This document shows positions 45,501 through 55,364 of a stretch of 64,000 nucleotides of DNA, in pieces. The stretch is from assembly GCA_021292105.1 (NCBI GenBank), contig CM037862.1, positions 35,181,770-35,245,769 of the forward strand, written 5' to 3'. Position 1 is the first letter of the stretch, and each line of letters opens with the position of its first letter. Under the pieces are notes generated by a model. It saw only the letters and a list, made by a program, of their open reading frames with translations, had not been told where the DNA came from and did no database searches. Source of the stretch: Anadara kagoshimensis. Taxonomy: Eukaryota; Mollusca; Bivalvia; Arcoida; Arcidae. Both the position numbers and the translations under genes were made by a program.

Positions 45501-46877
45501 AGAAAACTGTCGCCAAATCATTCAACTCAACATACAGATACATAGATGACGTTCTGTCTCTTAACAATCCTAAATTTGGAGACTGTAAATGTCATCTATC
45601 CCAGTGAGCTTGAAATAAAAGACACGACTGATTCCTCAAGTTCTGCTTCATATTTAGACTTATACCTGAATTATGACGCACAAGAAAGGCTACATTTGAA
45701 ACTTTATGACAAACGTGATGACTTCAATTTTTCTATCGTCAACTTTCCTTTTTTATGCAGCAATATACCTGCTTCTCCTGCTTATGGTGTATTTGTTTTC
45801 CTATTAATACACTATGGTATAGCTTGTTCCCACTACGGGGACTTTGTACAACGAAGTAGGCTGCTTGCAAATAAATTGTTGACTCAGGGATATTGCAAGC
45901 CTAGGCTTATCAAGGCCCTCAAAAAGTTTTATGACCGTCATCACAGTACTGTCTCTGTGTCCAGGATTGCCTTGGATATATTTGACGTCTCATATATCCA
46001 TGTTCCTTTCACACAATTTTGATTACACACGTGACGAGTGTAGCTAGCTAAACAGGAGGTGCTTACCCTTCCGGAGCACCCGGCCTCACTTCCCTGGTGG
46101 AAGTTCACGTGTCTAATCTAACTTGTCAGTTCCAAAGTTTTTACTTTGCTTCTGGATTGTGATTCGGAAATGGATAAATATGTTTGTTTTTGATTAGTAG
46201 TCCACTTTTGACAGGTCTGTCCTGTATAATGCCTTTATTTGACGTTTCATTGTCACATGCTCATACCATTCTCAATTTTGATTTTACATATTGTATACGC
46301 ATTTAATTTTGCGTGTATTTATTTTCGAAGTGTATGAAATTTAGACATATCCGCGTAGTTTAATTATCGCGGTTTTTTTAAATGTACTTTTACACATGTC
46401 GCATAGTATTATTTTCGCTATGTATCAATTTTCATGCAAAACAAATGATCGCAAAATAAACGAAAATTAGCATACCACGAAAATAAATACGTTTACAGTA
46501 TGACGTGTGTAGCTTGTTCGACAGGAGGTGTTTACCCTTCCGGGGAACCTGACCTCATTTCCCTGGTCGTCGTTAAAGTATGTTTAACTACATTTGCCAG
46601 TTTCCCAAGTTTTTTATTCTGTTTATGGATCATGATTTGAGCATGGACTGGTGTGTTTGTGGTTGATACTACATAAGTAATATGTATATTTATCTACTTT
46701 GTTATAGGTACAGTTGATAAGACTACATTTTGGGCAGTTGTGGGAGTGCTTTTTGGATTACTATTTCTTCTTGTTCTAATTTTCTCGATAATCTTATGTA
46801 TGTGTTTCAAAACTAAGAATGAAGACGAGAACCAATATAGGCTCTTTGGTGGTAAAAGTAACCCATCCTACAGCTAA
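42563..46877 (+). CDS. Laccase-like multicopper oxidase, two exons, frameshifted
   Basis: Multicopper oxidases of this type oxidise phenolic or metal substrates and reduce O2 to water at four copper atoms. Exon 1 (42563-44493) starts MVPVILILLYLSFG, a hydrophobic signal peptide. Later, in several frames, come SIHWHGLPQKG (first copper motif), YMDGVGFVSQCPIQPGG, a WYHSH-type second motif near 43040, RFRILG and GALYPFRISIDGHNM, then HPIHMHGHS (44060-44085) and HCHIELHSTDGM (44350-44385). Exon 2 adds a transmembrane anchor. About a dozen single-base shifts break exon 1, while the splice sites, anchor and stop are intact. The start is preceded by a pyrimidine tract and AG, so a 5' non-coding exon is possible. 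It is either a recent pseudogene or a real gene with assembly indels. Confidence 0.75.
44500..44630 (+). mobile_element. SINE family 1 head, abutting the splice donor
   Basis: GTCACTTTGGTAGCTCAGTT starts only about six bases after the GT donor. The B-box is GGGGTTCAAAACCCTG. The body is truncated after about 60 bp. Confidence 0.75.
44931..45278 (+). mobile_element. Full-length SINE (family 1) in the laccase intron
   Basis: TGCCGTAGCTCAGTTGGTAG and GTGGGTTTGAACCCCGAC form A- and B-boxes. The body matches the 39968 copy. The end is CTGGGACGTTAAACACCATT and CTCAACTC. Confidence 0.85.
45445..46190 (+). pseudogene. YIDD-type reverse transcriptase retroelement in the laccase intron
   Basis: LYSYEAEFMQNLVKSREKTV is followed by TYRYIDDVLSLNNPKFGD (intact catalytic YIDD), a one-base shift, then VIYPSELEIKDTTDSSSSAS, LKLYDKRDDFNFSIVNFPFL and KALKKFYDRHHSTVSVSRIA before a stop at 46022. 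The 3' segment AACAGGAGGTGCTTACCCTT and CCTCACTTCCCTGGTGGAAG follows. The RT region before the LYSYEAEF motif is missing. Same family as 21893-22838. Confidence 0.75.
46500..46670 (+). mobile_element. YIDD-retroelement 3' fragment
   Basis: GACGTGTGTAGCTTGTTCGA, AGGAGGTGTTTACCCTTCCG and CATTTCCCTGGTCGTCGTTA match the 3' segment of the element upstream. No coding part is present. It ends about 40 bp before the exon 2 acceptor. Confidence 0.65.
46708..46877 (+). CDS. Laccase exon 2: transmembrane anchor and short tail
   Basis: The exon encodes 56 complete codons plus a split Gly, ending in TAA. TVDKTTF is followed by a hydrophobic helix of about 24 residues (WAVVGVLFGLLFLLVLIFSI and ILCMC), then a short tail KTKNEDENQYRLFGGKSNPS-YS. 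With an N-terminal signal peptide this predicts a type I membrane protein with the oxidase domain outside the cell. The NxYxLF-like tail could act in sorting, but that is speculation. Confidence 0.75.
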
Positions 46878-46899
46878 CTACGGAACAAGCAATGCAACA

Positions 46900-47095
46900 C
46901 TACAATGTTTTCTATGATGACAACGTAATTCAACCTTCAACTGATTAAACGGCTTTGCAATAACTCCAATACAGAATTGTATGATGACAACGTTATTCAA
47001 CCTTCAACTGATTAAACGGCTTGCAATGACTCCCAATACAGAATTGTATGATGACAACGTAATTCAACCTTCAACTAATAAAACGGTTATAGTAT
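46900..47095. repeat. 66-bp minisatellite, array 2 (laccase 3' flank)
   Basis: About three units (ACGTAATTCAACCTTCAACTG, ACGTTATTC, ACGTAATTC) at 66-67 bp spacing, starting some 40 bp after the laccase stop. They are the same family as 1-370. It probably lies within the laccase 3' untranslated region. Confidence 0.85.
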
Positions 47096-47430
47096 TTAAT
47101 CTGTTGCTTTAAGGTATTTAGAACAGGTAATTCGATGGTATTCTGATAAATGCCCCTTTAATTTTTAAGTAAAAATATACTGTATTATAAAACAATAAAA
47201 AAACAGAATTTTTGAAAAAATGTATATTTTATTTTATTTTATTGCATGAAATAAAAAAATTGTTTAACTTTTTTTTTGCAATTTTTTTTTATTTTATGAC
47301 ATTAAAATTCATTTTTTTAAATTGTTTATTTTTTTATTGTGTATTATTAATAATAATTAATAATTCAATCATGATTAGTGCTTTTTATCTATGTGATTTG
47401 ATTTTATCTTACAATAAATAAGTATTTCTA
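47096..47430. other. AT-rich spacer, no gene
   Basis: Long T and A tracts (for example TTTTTTTTTATTTTATGAC). A 69-residue Phe-rich frame here is compositional. Confidence 0.6.
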
Positions 47431-47727
47431 TTGAATATTACATTTTCTGATTCCGTATCGGGGTGTCTGATATTATTAGTTACACAGTCTGTTGGTGACC
47501 TTATATCAGTAAATTCCATATCGGGCGAGGGCGAAGATCACCCTGAAGACCCACGGTGGATACCTTTAAACAAACATACAGTACACGGATACAAAGACCG
47601 GAGAGAAGTTCAGGATGAGACACTGCTGTATGTTTTAGTAACATATAGCTCCAAACAAACCCTTTATATATCATATTATGTCACTAAAACACGTGTAACT
47701 ATTATATCATACCGATCATATCAATAA
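47431..47727 (+). other. Open frame of unknown meaning, possible exon
   Basis: A 98-codon frame contains a hydrophilic stretch, SVGDLISVNSISGEGEDHPE then DPRWIPLNKHTVHGYKDRRE and VQDETLL, whose composition looks more coding-like than its surroundings. TTATTAGTTACACAG before SVGD could be a splice acceptor. I recognise no family. It might be an exon of an unseen gene or an alternative end of the laccase transcript; neither is shown. Confidence 0.25.
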
Positions 47728-48340
47728 ATCATTTACAAAACAATTTGAATGGTGGATACAGCGATATGTGAATAGTGACTGAGTTCGAAATACCATCGTT
47801 TGACATTCTGTCTGACAAAATATTGAAAATAATAATGAATTTGACTTGCTAGCAGCTTCCGTCAGAAAGAAATCAATTCCACTTTTATCAAATATTTTGT
47901 TTCAATTTCACAACACATTTACTATTTCACATCCGAAAAATAGAACGTACTATGTTTAACTTTATTTAATAAACTAATTAGGTTTTTTGCTAAATTTAAC
48001 AAAATTGTAAGATAAAAATATCATTTATATCAGAGTCTCGACTCTAATACATATCCCGTACATACATAACGTATAAATAATATGTATGTATCATAGATTT
48101 CGTGATGTTTGATATCTCTGTGATTTAATAAATCTTATATAATTTATATTTTAGTGTTTCTTTTCATTCATTATATAGTGCAAGATATAAGCAGTTTACC
48201 AGGGTAGGTATGGTAATCTCACACTTTAAGGAACCTATTCAGAACTTGTTTATACAACAATCAACCCTATTCCGGGAATGCCAACAAACGAATCATACAT
48301 TTTTTACCTAACTTTTCAAATGTTGGCATTCCCGGAATGA
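47728..48340. other. No gene seen
   Basis: AT-rich, with a local inverted pair (GGGAATGCCAACA near 48276 and TGTTGGCATTCCCGGAATG near 48322). No coding or RNA feature. Confidence 0.5.
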
Positions 48341-48435
48341 ACCTTGTTTATACACGTTTTATACCTAGATACATAATTGACCGCGTATCGAGCCACTCTT
48401 TAATAAATAAGATATTGAATATCAAACATGGCTAG

Positions 48436-48717
48436 TGAGTTGAGTTGAATAATGGCGTTTAACGTCACAGTCAAGAATATTTCACTTATATCAAAACGTC
48501 GCCAGCTATAGACAAAGGTGCAGAAATTTTGTCTGTGCGTTGCGGTGATGGCATTATAATTCCGAAAGAACCGTGACTTTCATTTCGTAAACCCTAGTGC
48601 TTGGTGAAAAAATAGTAACTACCCACTTTCAAGTCTTGGGTCAGACCCGGCCGGGGATCGAACCCACGACTTCCCAATTACGGCGCGAGTACTCTACCAA
48701 CTGAGCAACCGCGGTGG
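48436..48717 (-). mobile_element. SINE family 1, reverse, in mosaic copy B
   Basis: Fuller than the copy in A: GAGTTGAGTTGAATAATGGC tail, GTCAAGAATATTTCACTTAT body, and GGTTCGATCCCCGGCCGGG head on the - strand. Flanked by AAACATGGCTAGT on both sides, a 13-bp target-site duplication. Confidence 0.85.
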
Positions 48718-48721
48718 TAAA

Positions 48722-49370
48722 CATGGCTAGTAATGCAAAGGCATGCTTTACGTCTAAAGTTGAGTACCGTGCTGTAATTCGGTACTTGTATTAAATTTCA
48801 AAAGTTGAAACGGGTAAAGAGTTAGCCGATGTTTATGGTTCTTCCGCATCATCATATAATCAGGTTAAATACTGGGTAGGGGAATCGGTAAAACGTCTTT
48901 TGAAACAAAGCCAGGTCTGGACGCCTCTTAGAATATGATATGTTACAAAGTTCGGGATTTGGTATCTGATAGGCGTATTCGGGTGGAAGAAATATCACAG
49001 GCATTAGATATTTTACATGGTATCGTTTTCACAATTTTACATGATCGTTTAGATGTGCAAGTTTTAGCAGCCCCGATTCTCTTACCGATGAACAAATGGC
49101 AACCAGAGCATCAGTTTGTAGCGCCTTGTTAAAAGCTGTTTAGGACAAAGATGATTTTCTTTTGCGTCAGGTGACTGCAACCGAGACTTGGGTTTATTAT
49201 CTTGAGCCAATAAATAAAGCTCAACGTCGGCAGTGGGTTAGACCTGGGACCCCGAGGCCAAATAAGTTCAATACTTTTTCAGTTCTTAACTGAAGGCAAC
49301 TGATCGCCATTGGCCTATGTGTATCATTACACCGGAAAAGAAGAGGTGGATCTGAACGGGAAATAAGTTA
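48722..49370 (+). pseudogene. Mariner-type transposase remnant (copy B)
   Basis: Same as 1262-1900: DLVSDRRIRVEEISQALDI and TATETWVYYLEPINK can be read with stops and shifts between. Shared lesions show that it was inactive before the block duplication. Confidence 0.75.
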
Positions 49371-49820
49371 GGCTGGTAACTTATCGATTCGCCCACGTAC
49401 ATACCTGATAAAACCACGCAGTTTGTCATGTGATCATAGTTAAATTAATCAAATAGACCAAATCAACAACAAAATTAAATTACCTTGACTTCACCGCAAA
49501 TTAATAAATTAACTTGATGAAAGGGATTTTATGACGCTTCTGGTAAAACATGAGCCAATCGCCCACTTAAACTCCCTCCTTTCATTGCCATTTTCCATAT
49601 ATTGCCTTCGAGAAGAAATACATTTTTATCATTATCCTGGTGCGTGGTTGACCTTTGTTCATTTGCAAAAGTTTAAATAACAGTATCTCATTGTCTGTCA
49701 ATGCATTTTTGTTACATGTTTTTGTCAGCTTTAAACGTCAAAGAACATGTCATTTTGATTGTATATTTGTAGTTTTTGTTTTTTTTTACTATTTTACAGT
49801 ATTTTATATTGATATCACAT

Positions 49821-50312
49821 GTGTAGCAAACAATCTTGACCTGTTCGTTTGACCTATAATTTAAATATTTATCATGAACGAGTTTATTTGTGTATAGGGA
49901 AGGCGCACATGATTATATTTTGTAACGCAATGAGTAACACTAAACACGAACACTGCTCATGTATGGACGGTTAGTCCTAATACTACCCAGGTAATGGGTA
50001 GATTCTCCTATATGAATATTTCTAATGAAAGGTCAAGCGGACAGGTCAATGTTGTTTACCTATATACATATGTATAGGTAAACAACATTGACCTGTCTAT
50101 TTGACCATTCATATAGGAGAATCCACTCAATTCATGGGTAACATTAGGATTCACATTTAATACATATACACATTGCCCGTGATTAGTGTTGACATCATAT
50201 CTATAGACGAAATATACACGCCTTATCCCTATTACTTAAATTTACTCGTCCATAATGAATACATATATTTAATCAAAGGTCAAGCGGACAGGTCAATGTT
50301 GTTTGCCTATAT
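49821..50312. mobile_element. Head-to-head MITE pair (copy B)
   Basis: Two MITEs of about 240 bp meet at ACATATGT (about 50070) as in copy A. The ends are GTAGCAAACAATCTTGACC, GGTCAATGTTGTTTACC, GGTAAACAACATTGACC and GGTCAATGTTGTTTGCC. Confidence 0.75.
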
Positions 50313-50412
50313 AACATTTATACATCACTTCTATATTTTTCTACATTTTGTATGGTGTTTTACTAAATATATAAAATTTAATAAAAATATATGATTTTTA
50401 ACTTTTAATTCT

Positions 50413-50872
50413 TTGCTTTTATGCCTTTTTGTCGTTAAAGCTTGTAATAAAACTACCGTATTTCCACAAATTCAGTGCACATGGAAAATGCAAAAATGGA
50501 GTCGTATTTTCCAACAAACTCACAAAAAATTGTCAAAACTTAATACAAAATATACTGACCTAATAGAAAAAGTATTTTTCATTCATGTTAAAGCGAGCAT
50601 AATTCTGTACATGGAGCAATTTTTGAACTTTTTAACAAAACAACATGACTATATCAAAATTATCCCTTCTGTACCTTCATACTTGGAACAACTATAAACG
50701 TTATGTCATAATTGGAATATTCATGATGATCACACCTGGAACAAATCTGAAAAACAATGACCTACCTGACCCTAAATGCCCTAATGTAACTTTGAATGAG
50801 GCCCAATTGGTGTATAAATTTGATCAAATTTCCAAAATCTTCGTAAAATTTCTCAATGTACAGGAGAACTGA
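50413..50872 (+). other. Open frames in mosaic copy B, unknown
   Basis: A 94-residue frame (50413-50697) and an overlapping 75-residue frame (50645-50872) occur here. The equivalents in copy A are broken. Sequences such as KLSKLNTKYTDLIEKVFFIH and PKCPNVTLNEAQLVYKFDQI resemble nothing I can name. Most likely a relic of a mobile element. Confidence 0.25.
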
Positions 50873-51329
50873 ACAATAATTTTAATAATGTTTTTAATTA
50901 AAAATATAATTTGGTTAGGTCGGTGCAATTGAAATGCATTTTATTGATAGTTTAATGGAAACATTTTCAATTAAAAGAAATAAATAATAAAAAAAACATG
51001 TGCACCAAATTTATGAAAATACTTAGTAGAACTGTCTCTTGAGAGCCAAATACCCCCATTCCACCCCAACATTTAACGTTTTTCCGCGAGCTCGACCTTT
51101 CCGATATACCCTTGTTGCAAGGTCATGACACACCTTTTGACCATGAAGATTAATAATGTGAAGTTTTATGACAGTCGTCCTAAGCAGCTATGATATATTT
51201 TACACGGACAGACAGATTTAGTTCACCTAAGCTAACAGAACACAACAAACATGTATGCTTGACAGCATATTCATTTTGAAATGAACTACATGTGTGATAA
51301 TTTAAATGGAAGGGCTTCGATTCGAGTTT

Positions 51330-51690
51330 AACAACTAAACTGTTGATGTAAGGATTTTGCAAGCCTAGTTTAATTCATATCATATTTTATGGCCATCATC
51401 ACAGTATTTTTAATAAGTATGATGTCTCTGATGTCAAAATTACCATGGATATATTTGACGGCCTATAGAGACATGTTCCTTTCATTTCCTAATTTCGATT
51501 TCTCACGTTGCGGGTACCGGTGTACCTAGCTTAACAGGGGATGCTTACCCTACCGGAGCAACCGGTCTCAGTTCCCTTGTAGAAGTTTTATCTAAAATTG
51601 CCAGTTTCAAACTTTTTAATTTGCGGTTGGACTGCATTGTTGGTGTGATTTTTTACTTGTACTATCGACTAGACTTAGCAAATGTATAGA
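51330..51690 (+). mobile_element. YIDD-retroelement 3' end (copy B)
   Basis: It matches 3865-4230 with TTTTATGGCCATCATCACAG, AACAGGGGATGCTTACCCTA and GTTCCCTTGTAGAAG. No RT domain. Confidence 0.65.
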
Positions 51691-51854
51691 TACTGTTCGT
51701 TATAATGAAATGATACAAAAATTGTTCAGTGAAGCCACCGAGTTTTAGAAAGCAATATCTGAGTGACCAAGAAGTGTTTCAACCTTAACATTTAGAGATG
51801 TCGTGATCTGTAGGCTGTTGCTCTTTGATGACACTCACAGTTATTTTTGTTTTT

Positions 51855-51972
51855 GTGAAACGTGACTTTCATTACGTAATGCTGAGTGCTAGGGTCAGAC
51901 CCGACCGGGGAACGAACCCACCATCTCCCATTTACGGAGTGAGCACTCTACCAACCGAGCTACCGCAGTGGT
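51855..51972 (-). mobile_element. SINE family 1 head fragment (copy B)
   Basis: - strand head with GCTCGGTTGGTAGAGTGCTC and GGTTCGTTCCCCGGTCGGG. Truncated body. Corresponds to the two heads at 4378 and 4908. Confidence 0.7.
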
Positions 51973-52229
51973 TACAAAAAAAGAAGAAAAGATACACAGA
52001 TTCTAAAATATTATGATATTCTGAAATTTTATTTTGTAAAATTTTAGTAATATTTTTCCTGTAGATGCGTTATAAGTAATTCAGTCATAAGGGGACAGTA
52101 TTGACAAAACTTATATATTCCTTTACACTGGCATGGGGGATATCCCGAATCAAAACTTATTTAAATAATTAAGCTAGGGAAATGAAGTAAGGGAATTGTA
52201 CCCCATGTCAAGAATCTTAAACTCATATT

Positions 52230-52385
52230 GAGGTGATCAGTTCAGGAATGATGGAGGGAACCGGAGAACCCAGAGAAACCACAGACCTTCGGCAAGCGAA
52301 CTGACAAAGTTTCTCGCACTAGGTTCTGTTCCGAGACGGATTCTTGCCAATGTGCTCCGTAAACGTGCGCTTGAGACCGCTCGGT
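52230..52385 (+). repeat. CTTCGGCAAGCGAACTGAC-family repeat (copy B)
   Basis: GGAACCGGAGAACCCAGAGA and CTTCGGCAAGCGAACTGACA match 5291-5450. Confidence 0.6.
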
Positions 52386-52709
52386 TACCTATATAACAAG
52401 TGGGAGTGTCTTTATGTCACATTCATATTTTAGAAATTGGTGTTTTTGTTAATTTTTTAAACACGTTGTTTAATTTTCTGGGTTTATTTATTTATTTTTT
52501 TTTTTTATTTTTTTTGCTATTCTTACGCCCTAGGGCCATAAATAGACCACCACCAAAACGAAATTTGTTGTGCATCACTTTTCCGTATATATCAGTTCAC
52601 AAAAACTCAAAATATGAAATTTTAAATCGCATTCCGTGCCTTTTGTCTTGATTTAGACAAACAATATTCACCTGTCCATTTCTAATAAGTACAATTCATA
52701 CACGAGGAT

Positions 52710-53511
52710 TCGCCAAAACGGTTCATTCACGTTTATCCAATATTTTAAAAATCTCTATTCACACTTATCCAACATTGGGTTTACGCACCATTGATTTAAG
52801 ATATTATTTACCTGTGGTGTGATCAGTTAGTTTCCCCTACCAGAATAAAAGTTCCTTTAATTTAACAGTGTGAAATATGTCATAATTTTTGTTCTAAAAT
52901 GGAGCATATTTTGGATTTAATTTTTTTTCAAATTAGTTATTTTAGAATTATACCCCATTATAATTTTTATATTTTTTTAAAGTAAGTATGTTGGATTTTT
53001 TAAAATTTGATTGTAATTTCAAAATTCTCAAAACAAGCAAAAGAAATTTGAGAATTCAAAATAAAACTATTGTTTTCATTTCACCAGGCTCCCAATTTCA
53101 AATAATTCCCTAACTAAGATTTTCCTTAACAATTTTTGGTAATCTTTGAAACTTAGAATAAACATTATTTTTGACAGAACTAAATATGTTTTATTTGATC
53201 AAAATCACCTTAAATTAAATTATAAATTAAATTCCAGGATATTTTAAAATTTTCCAATATCATTTACGTACATATCAAATTCGCTAGATTTTTAAATAAA
53301 GTACCAGTAAAATCTTTCTTGTGGAACTGGGGCAAGATATATTTAATCTTCAAAAAGGTAAAGGTATGAATTTCCATGTTCACAGTACCCAAGCCAACCT
53401 ATTGATTTCGTTTTCCTTTGATGTCATTTATCCAACAATAAAATTTACCTTTCCCTCTATCAAAATATCAAATGTTGGATATATGTAAAGACACCCGCCA
53501 GAACATGCGTA
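52710..53511. other. AT-rich sequence private to copy B
   Basis: Copy A has unrelated AT-rich DNA in the same place (5777-6085). Text such as CACACTTATCCAACATTGGG and GTTGGATATATGTAAAG is present, but no coding signal. It may be more 5' LINE sequence or an independent insertion. Confidence 0.4.
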
Positions 53512-54297
53512 GTTTTATGATGTGTAGTTGCATGGACTTGTACCAATTACCAATACCTTAAGAATAACATTTTAATTTTCCTATCTGTCTTCCACCCACT
53601 ACCATTGATTCTATATACGGTTGATTGTTGATTTTTTTTAATTTTGGATTAATCAAGATTTTTTAATACCTAGTTATTCAATTTTAAAACAAATAGTCTT
53701 TGATCAATATGCATAAGAATGGATAGCATGTTGTAAAAATTCAACAAAACTTAAATACATGTATTATTGTATGTTTAAAAATAATTTTTGTTTCTCAGAA
53801 TTTTTAAATATTGTAACAGATACCAAATATAGAATTTCACAAACAAAATTACGCGTTGGTTCACACAGATTAACTGTAGAACAGGATAGATATGATGGCA
53901 ATGCTGTGTCTAATAGAATGTGTAAATTATGTAATATGCAAGTACTTGAAGACGAATACCACTTTGTCATGGTTTATCCAATCTATAGAGATATTACAAT
54001 AAAATATTTACATAATTATTTTTGTCATTGGCCAAACGTAAACAAATTTTCTATTCTTATGTCGGGTAATTTAAGTAAAAGAAAACTAGTCAGATTTGCT
54101 AAATATTAATATATTTCATTTAAAAGGCGTGAAAGTTTATTACAATGTATAATCAACTGTGGTCTTTCCATATTATTTATTGTGCATGTACTACTTTCTA
54201 TTGTTTCGAAATATCATTGTCATAATGTGTCATGCCATCTATTAATTATTTTTGTATTAATGCTATTAGTATATTGTATACTTTATGCAAATAAAGA

Positions 54298-54328
<31 letters not shown>
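53512..54328 (+). pseudogene. LINE C-terminal coding end and 3' terminus (copy B)
   Basis: The frame 53759-54109 reads FKNNFCFSEFLNIVTDTKYR, a CKLCNMQVLEDEYHFVM zinc-knuckle-like segment with the final Cys of CPIY changed to Tyr (VYPIY), then PNVNKFSILMSGNLSKRKLV and a stop. The 3' untranslated region and (TTAC)n tail (54299-54328) follow. It has no inserted TIR element, unlike copy A. RT and endonuclease are absent. Confidence 0.75.
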
Positions 54329-54329
<1 letters not shown>

Positions 54330-54479
54330 GTCACGAAAAATCTTGAAATAGCATTTTATCACTATTCTTCACATTCCGTTTACTCACTTACAGTACAGGC
54401 CCGTCGAAAGTTTAACACTGTGCTGAGAAAAAAGGAGTCAAAGGTCAGTTGTCGATTAGCCTAAATACGGATATCTGCT

Positions 54480-54740
54480 GTGGAGAGATAGTAATCGTAG
54501 TTGTTGAGTTGAGTATTGGCGTTTAATGTTAAATGGAGAGATAGTACACGTAGCTGTTGAGTTGAGTATTGGCGTTTAATAAATGGAGAGATAGTACACG
54601 TAGCTGTTGAGTTGAGTATTGGCGTTTAACGTTAAATGGAGAGATAGAACACGTAGCTGTTGAGTTGAGTATTGGCGTTTAACGTTAAATGGAGAGATAG
54701 AACACGTAGCTGTTGAGTTGAGTATTGGCGTTTAACGTTC
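54480..54740. repeat. 53-bp minisatellite grown from a SINE tail
   Basis: GTAGCTGTTGAGTTGAGTAT plus TGGCGTTTAACGTTAAATGG repeats at 54601, 54654 and 54707, and irregularly before. The GAGTTGAGTATTGGCGTTTAAC part is the 3' tail of SINE family 1, so the array formed by tail amplification. Confidence 0.85.
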
Positions 54741-55035
54741 AAGTGAAGAATTTTTTTACTTACATCGATACGTCGCGAGATGTAGACGAAGGTGCGAAAA
54801 TTTTGCCTGAGCGTTGTGCTGATGACGTTATACATCAGGGTTCTTTTTCGTGCCACGCTTACCGTGACACGGGACCTCGTTTATTTTAAGTCACCATCCA
54901 AAAACAACGACTTTTATTTTCGTAATGCCGAGTGCTTGAAGAAAGAACAGCCCTTCCTCACTTAAAAGTCAAGGTCGGGGTTCGAATTCACGACTCCCAC
55001 TTACGGAGCGAACACTCAATAAGCTAATGCAGTCT
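54740..55035 (-). mobile_element. SINE family 1, reverse, nested in the MITE
   Basis: On the - strand, an A-box-damaged head (TTGAGTGTTCGCTCCGTAAG), B-box GAATTCGAACCCCG, and the body with GGGTTCTTTTTCGTGCC inverse text. The left breakpoint of the 1275-bp tandem duplication lies inside it (about 54945). Confidence 0.75.
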
Positions 55036-55183
55036 AGCTGTCAAGAAATAGCTATATATTGAGGGCTTGACATGAGCTGCCACTTCAACACTTATTCGTT
55101 AGCTTAAGTTTTAAATTTTCGACAGGTCTGTATTTTAACCATGAAAGTTGTTTATTCTATGGCATCTCCTGTCAATTGTACAG

Positions 55184-55364
55184 TCAAACCTGCCTATAAA
55201 AGCCACTCAAGAGAACCAGTATAAATGACCTTTATGGGCAGGTGGCCTTTATATACAGGTTCAAATAATGAAAAAAAAGAACAATTGGGATATAATTCTA
55301 CTGGCTTTTATAGGCAGGTTGTCCTTATATAGGGGTGGTCTTTAAGGCAGGTTGGACTGTACTA
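55184..55364. mobile_element. Short MITE with TACAGTCAAACCTGCC ends
   Basis: The ends TACAGTCAAACCTGCCTATA and TTTAAGGCAGGTTGGACTGT are inverted. The interior is about 145 bp with GGGCAGGTGGCCTTTATATA. A TA dinucleotide at each end could be the target duplication. Its twin at 56459-56640 arose by the tandem duplication, not by transposition. Confidence 0.7.

Larger units (their letters stand above)
44494..46707 (+). other. Laccase intron, phase 1, filled with mobile elements
   Basis: The donor is AAG/GTAAGTG at 44493/44494, a strong consensus. The acceptor is TTGTTATAG/GTACAG at 46707/46708. G from GAA-G joins GT to make GGT, so the frame passes from STTDPLEG into TVDKTTFWAVV. The 2.2-kb intron holds two SINEs and two retroelement fragments. 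Confidence 0.75.
48341..52709. repeat. Repeat mosaic, copy B (paralogous to 917-5776)
   Basis: Same ordered elements as copy A, about 47.46 kb further on (1475 matches 48935). It has one copy of the 522-bp segment and lacks most of A's private indels. No host gene is recognised. Confidence 0.85.
54398..55135. mobile_element. MITE (ACAGGCCCGTCGAAAGTTTAAC ends) carrying a nested SINE
   Basis: The left end TACAGGCCCGTCGAAAGTTT and right end AATTTTCGACAGGTCTGTA are inverted. About 180 bp of element sequence is separated by a 53-bp minisatellite and a reversed SINE (54480-55035). The compact relative at 58566-58755 lacks the insertion. Confidence 0.6.
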
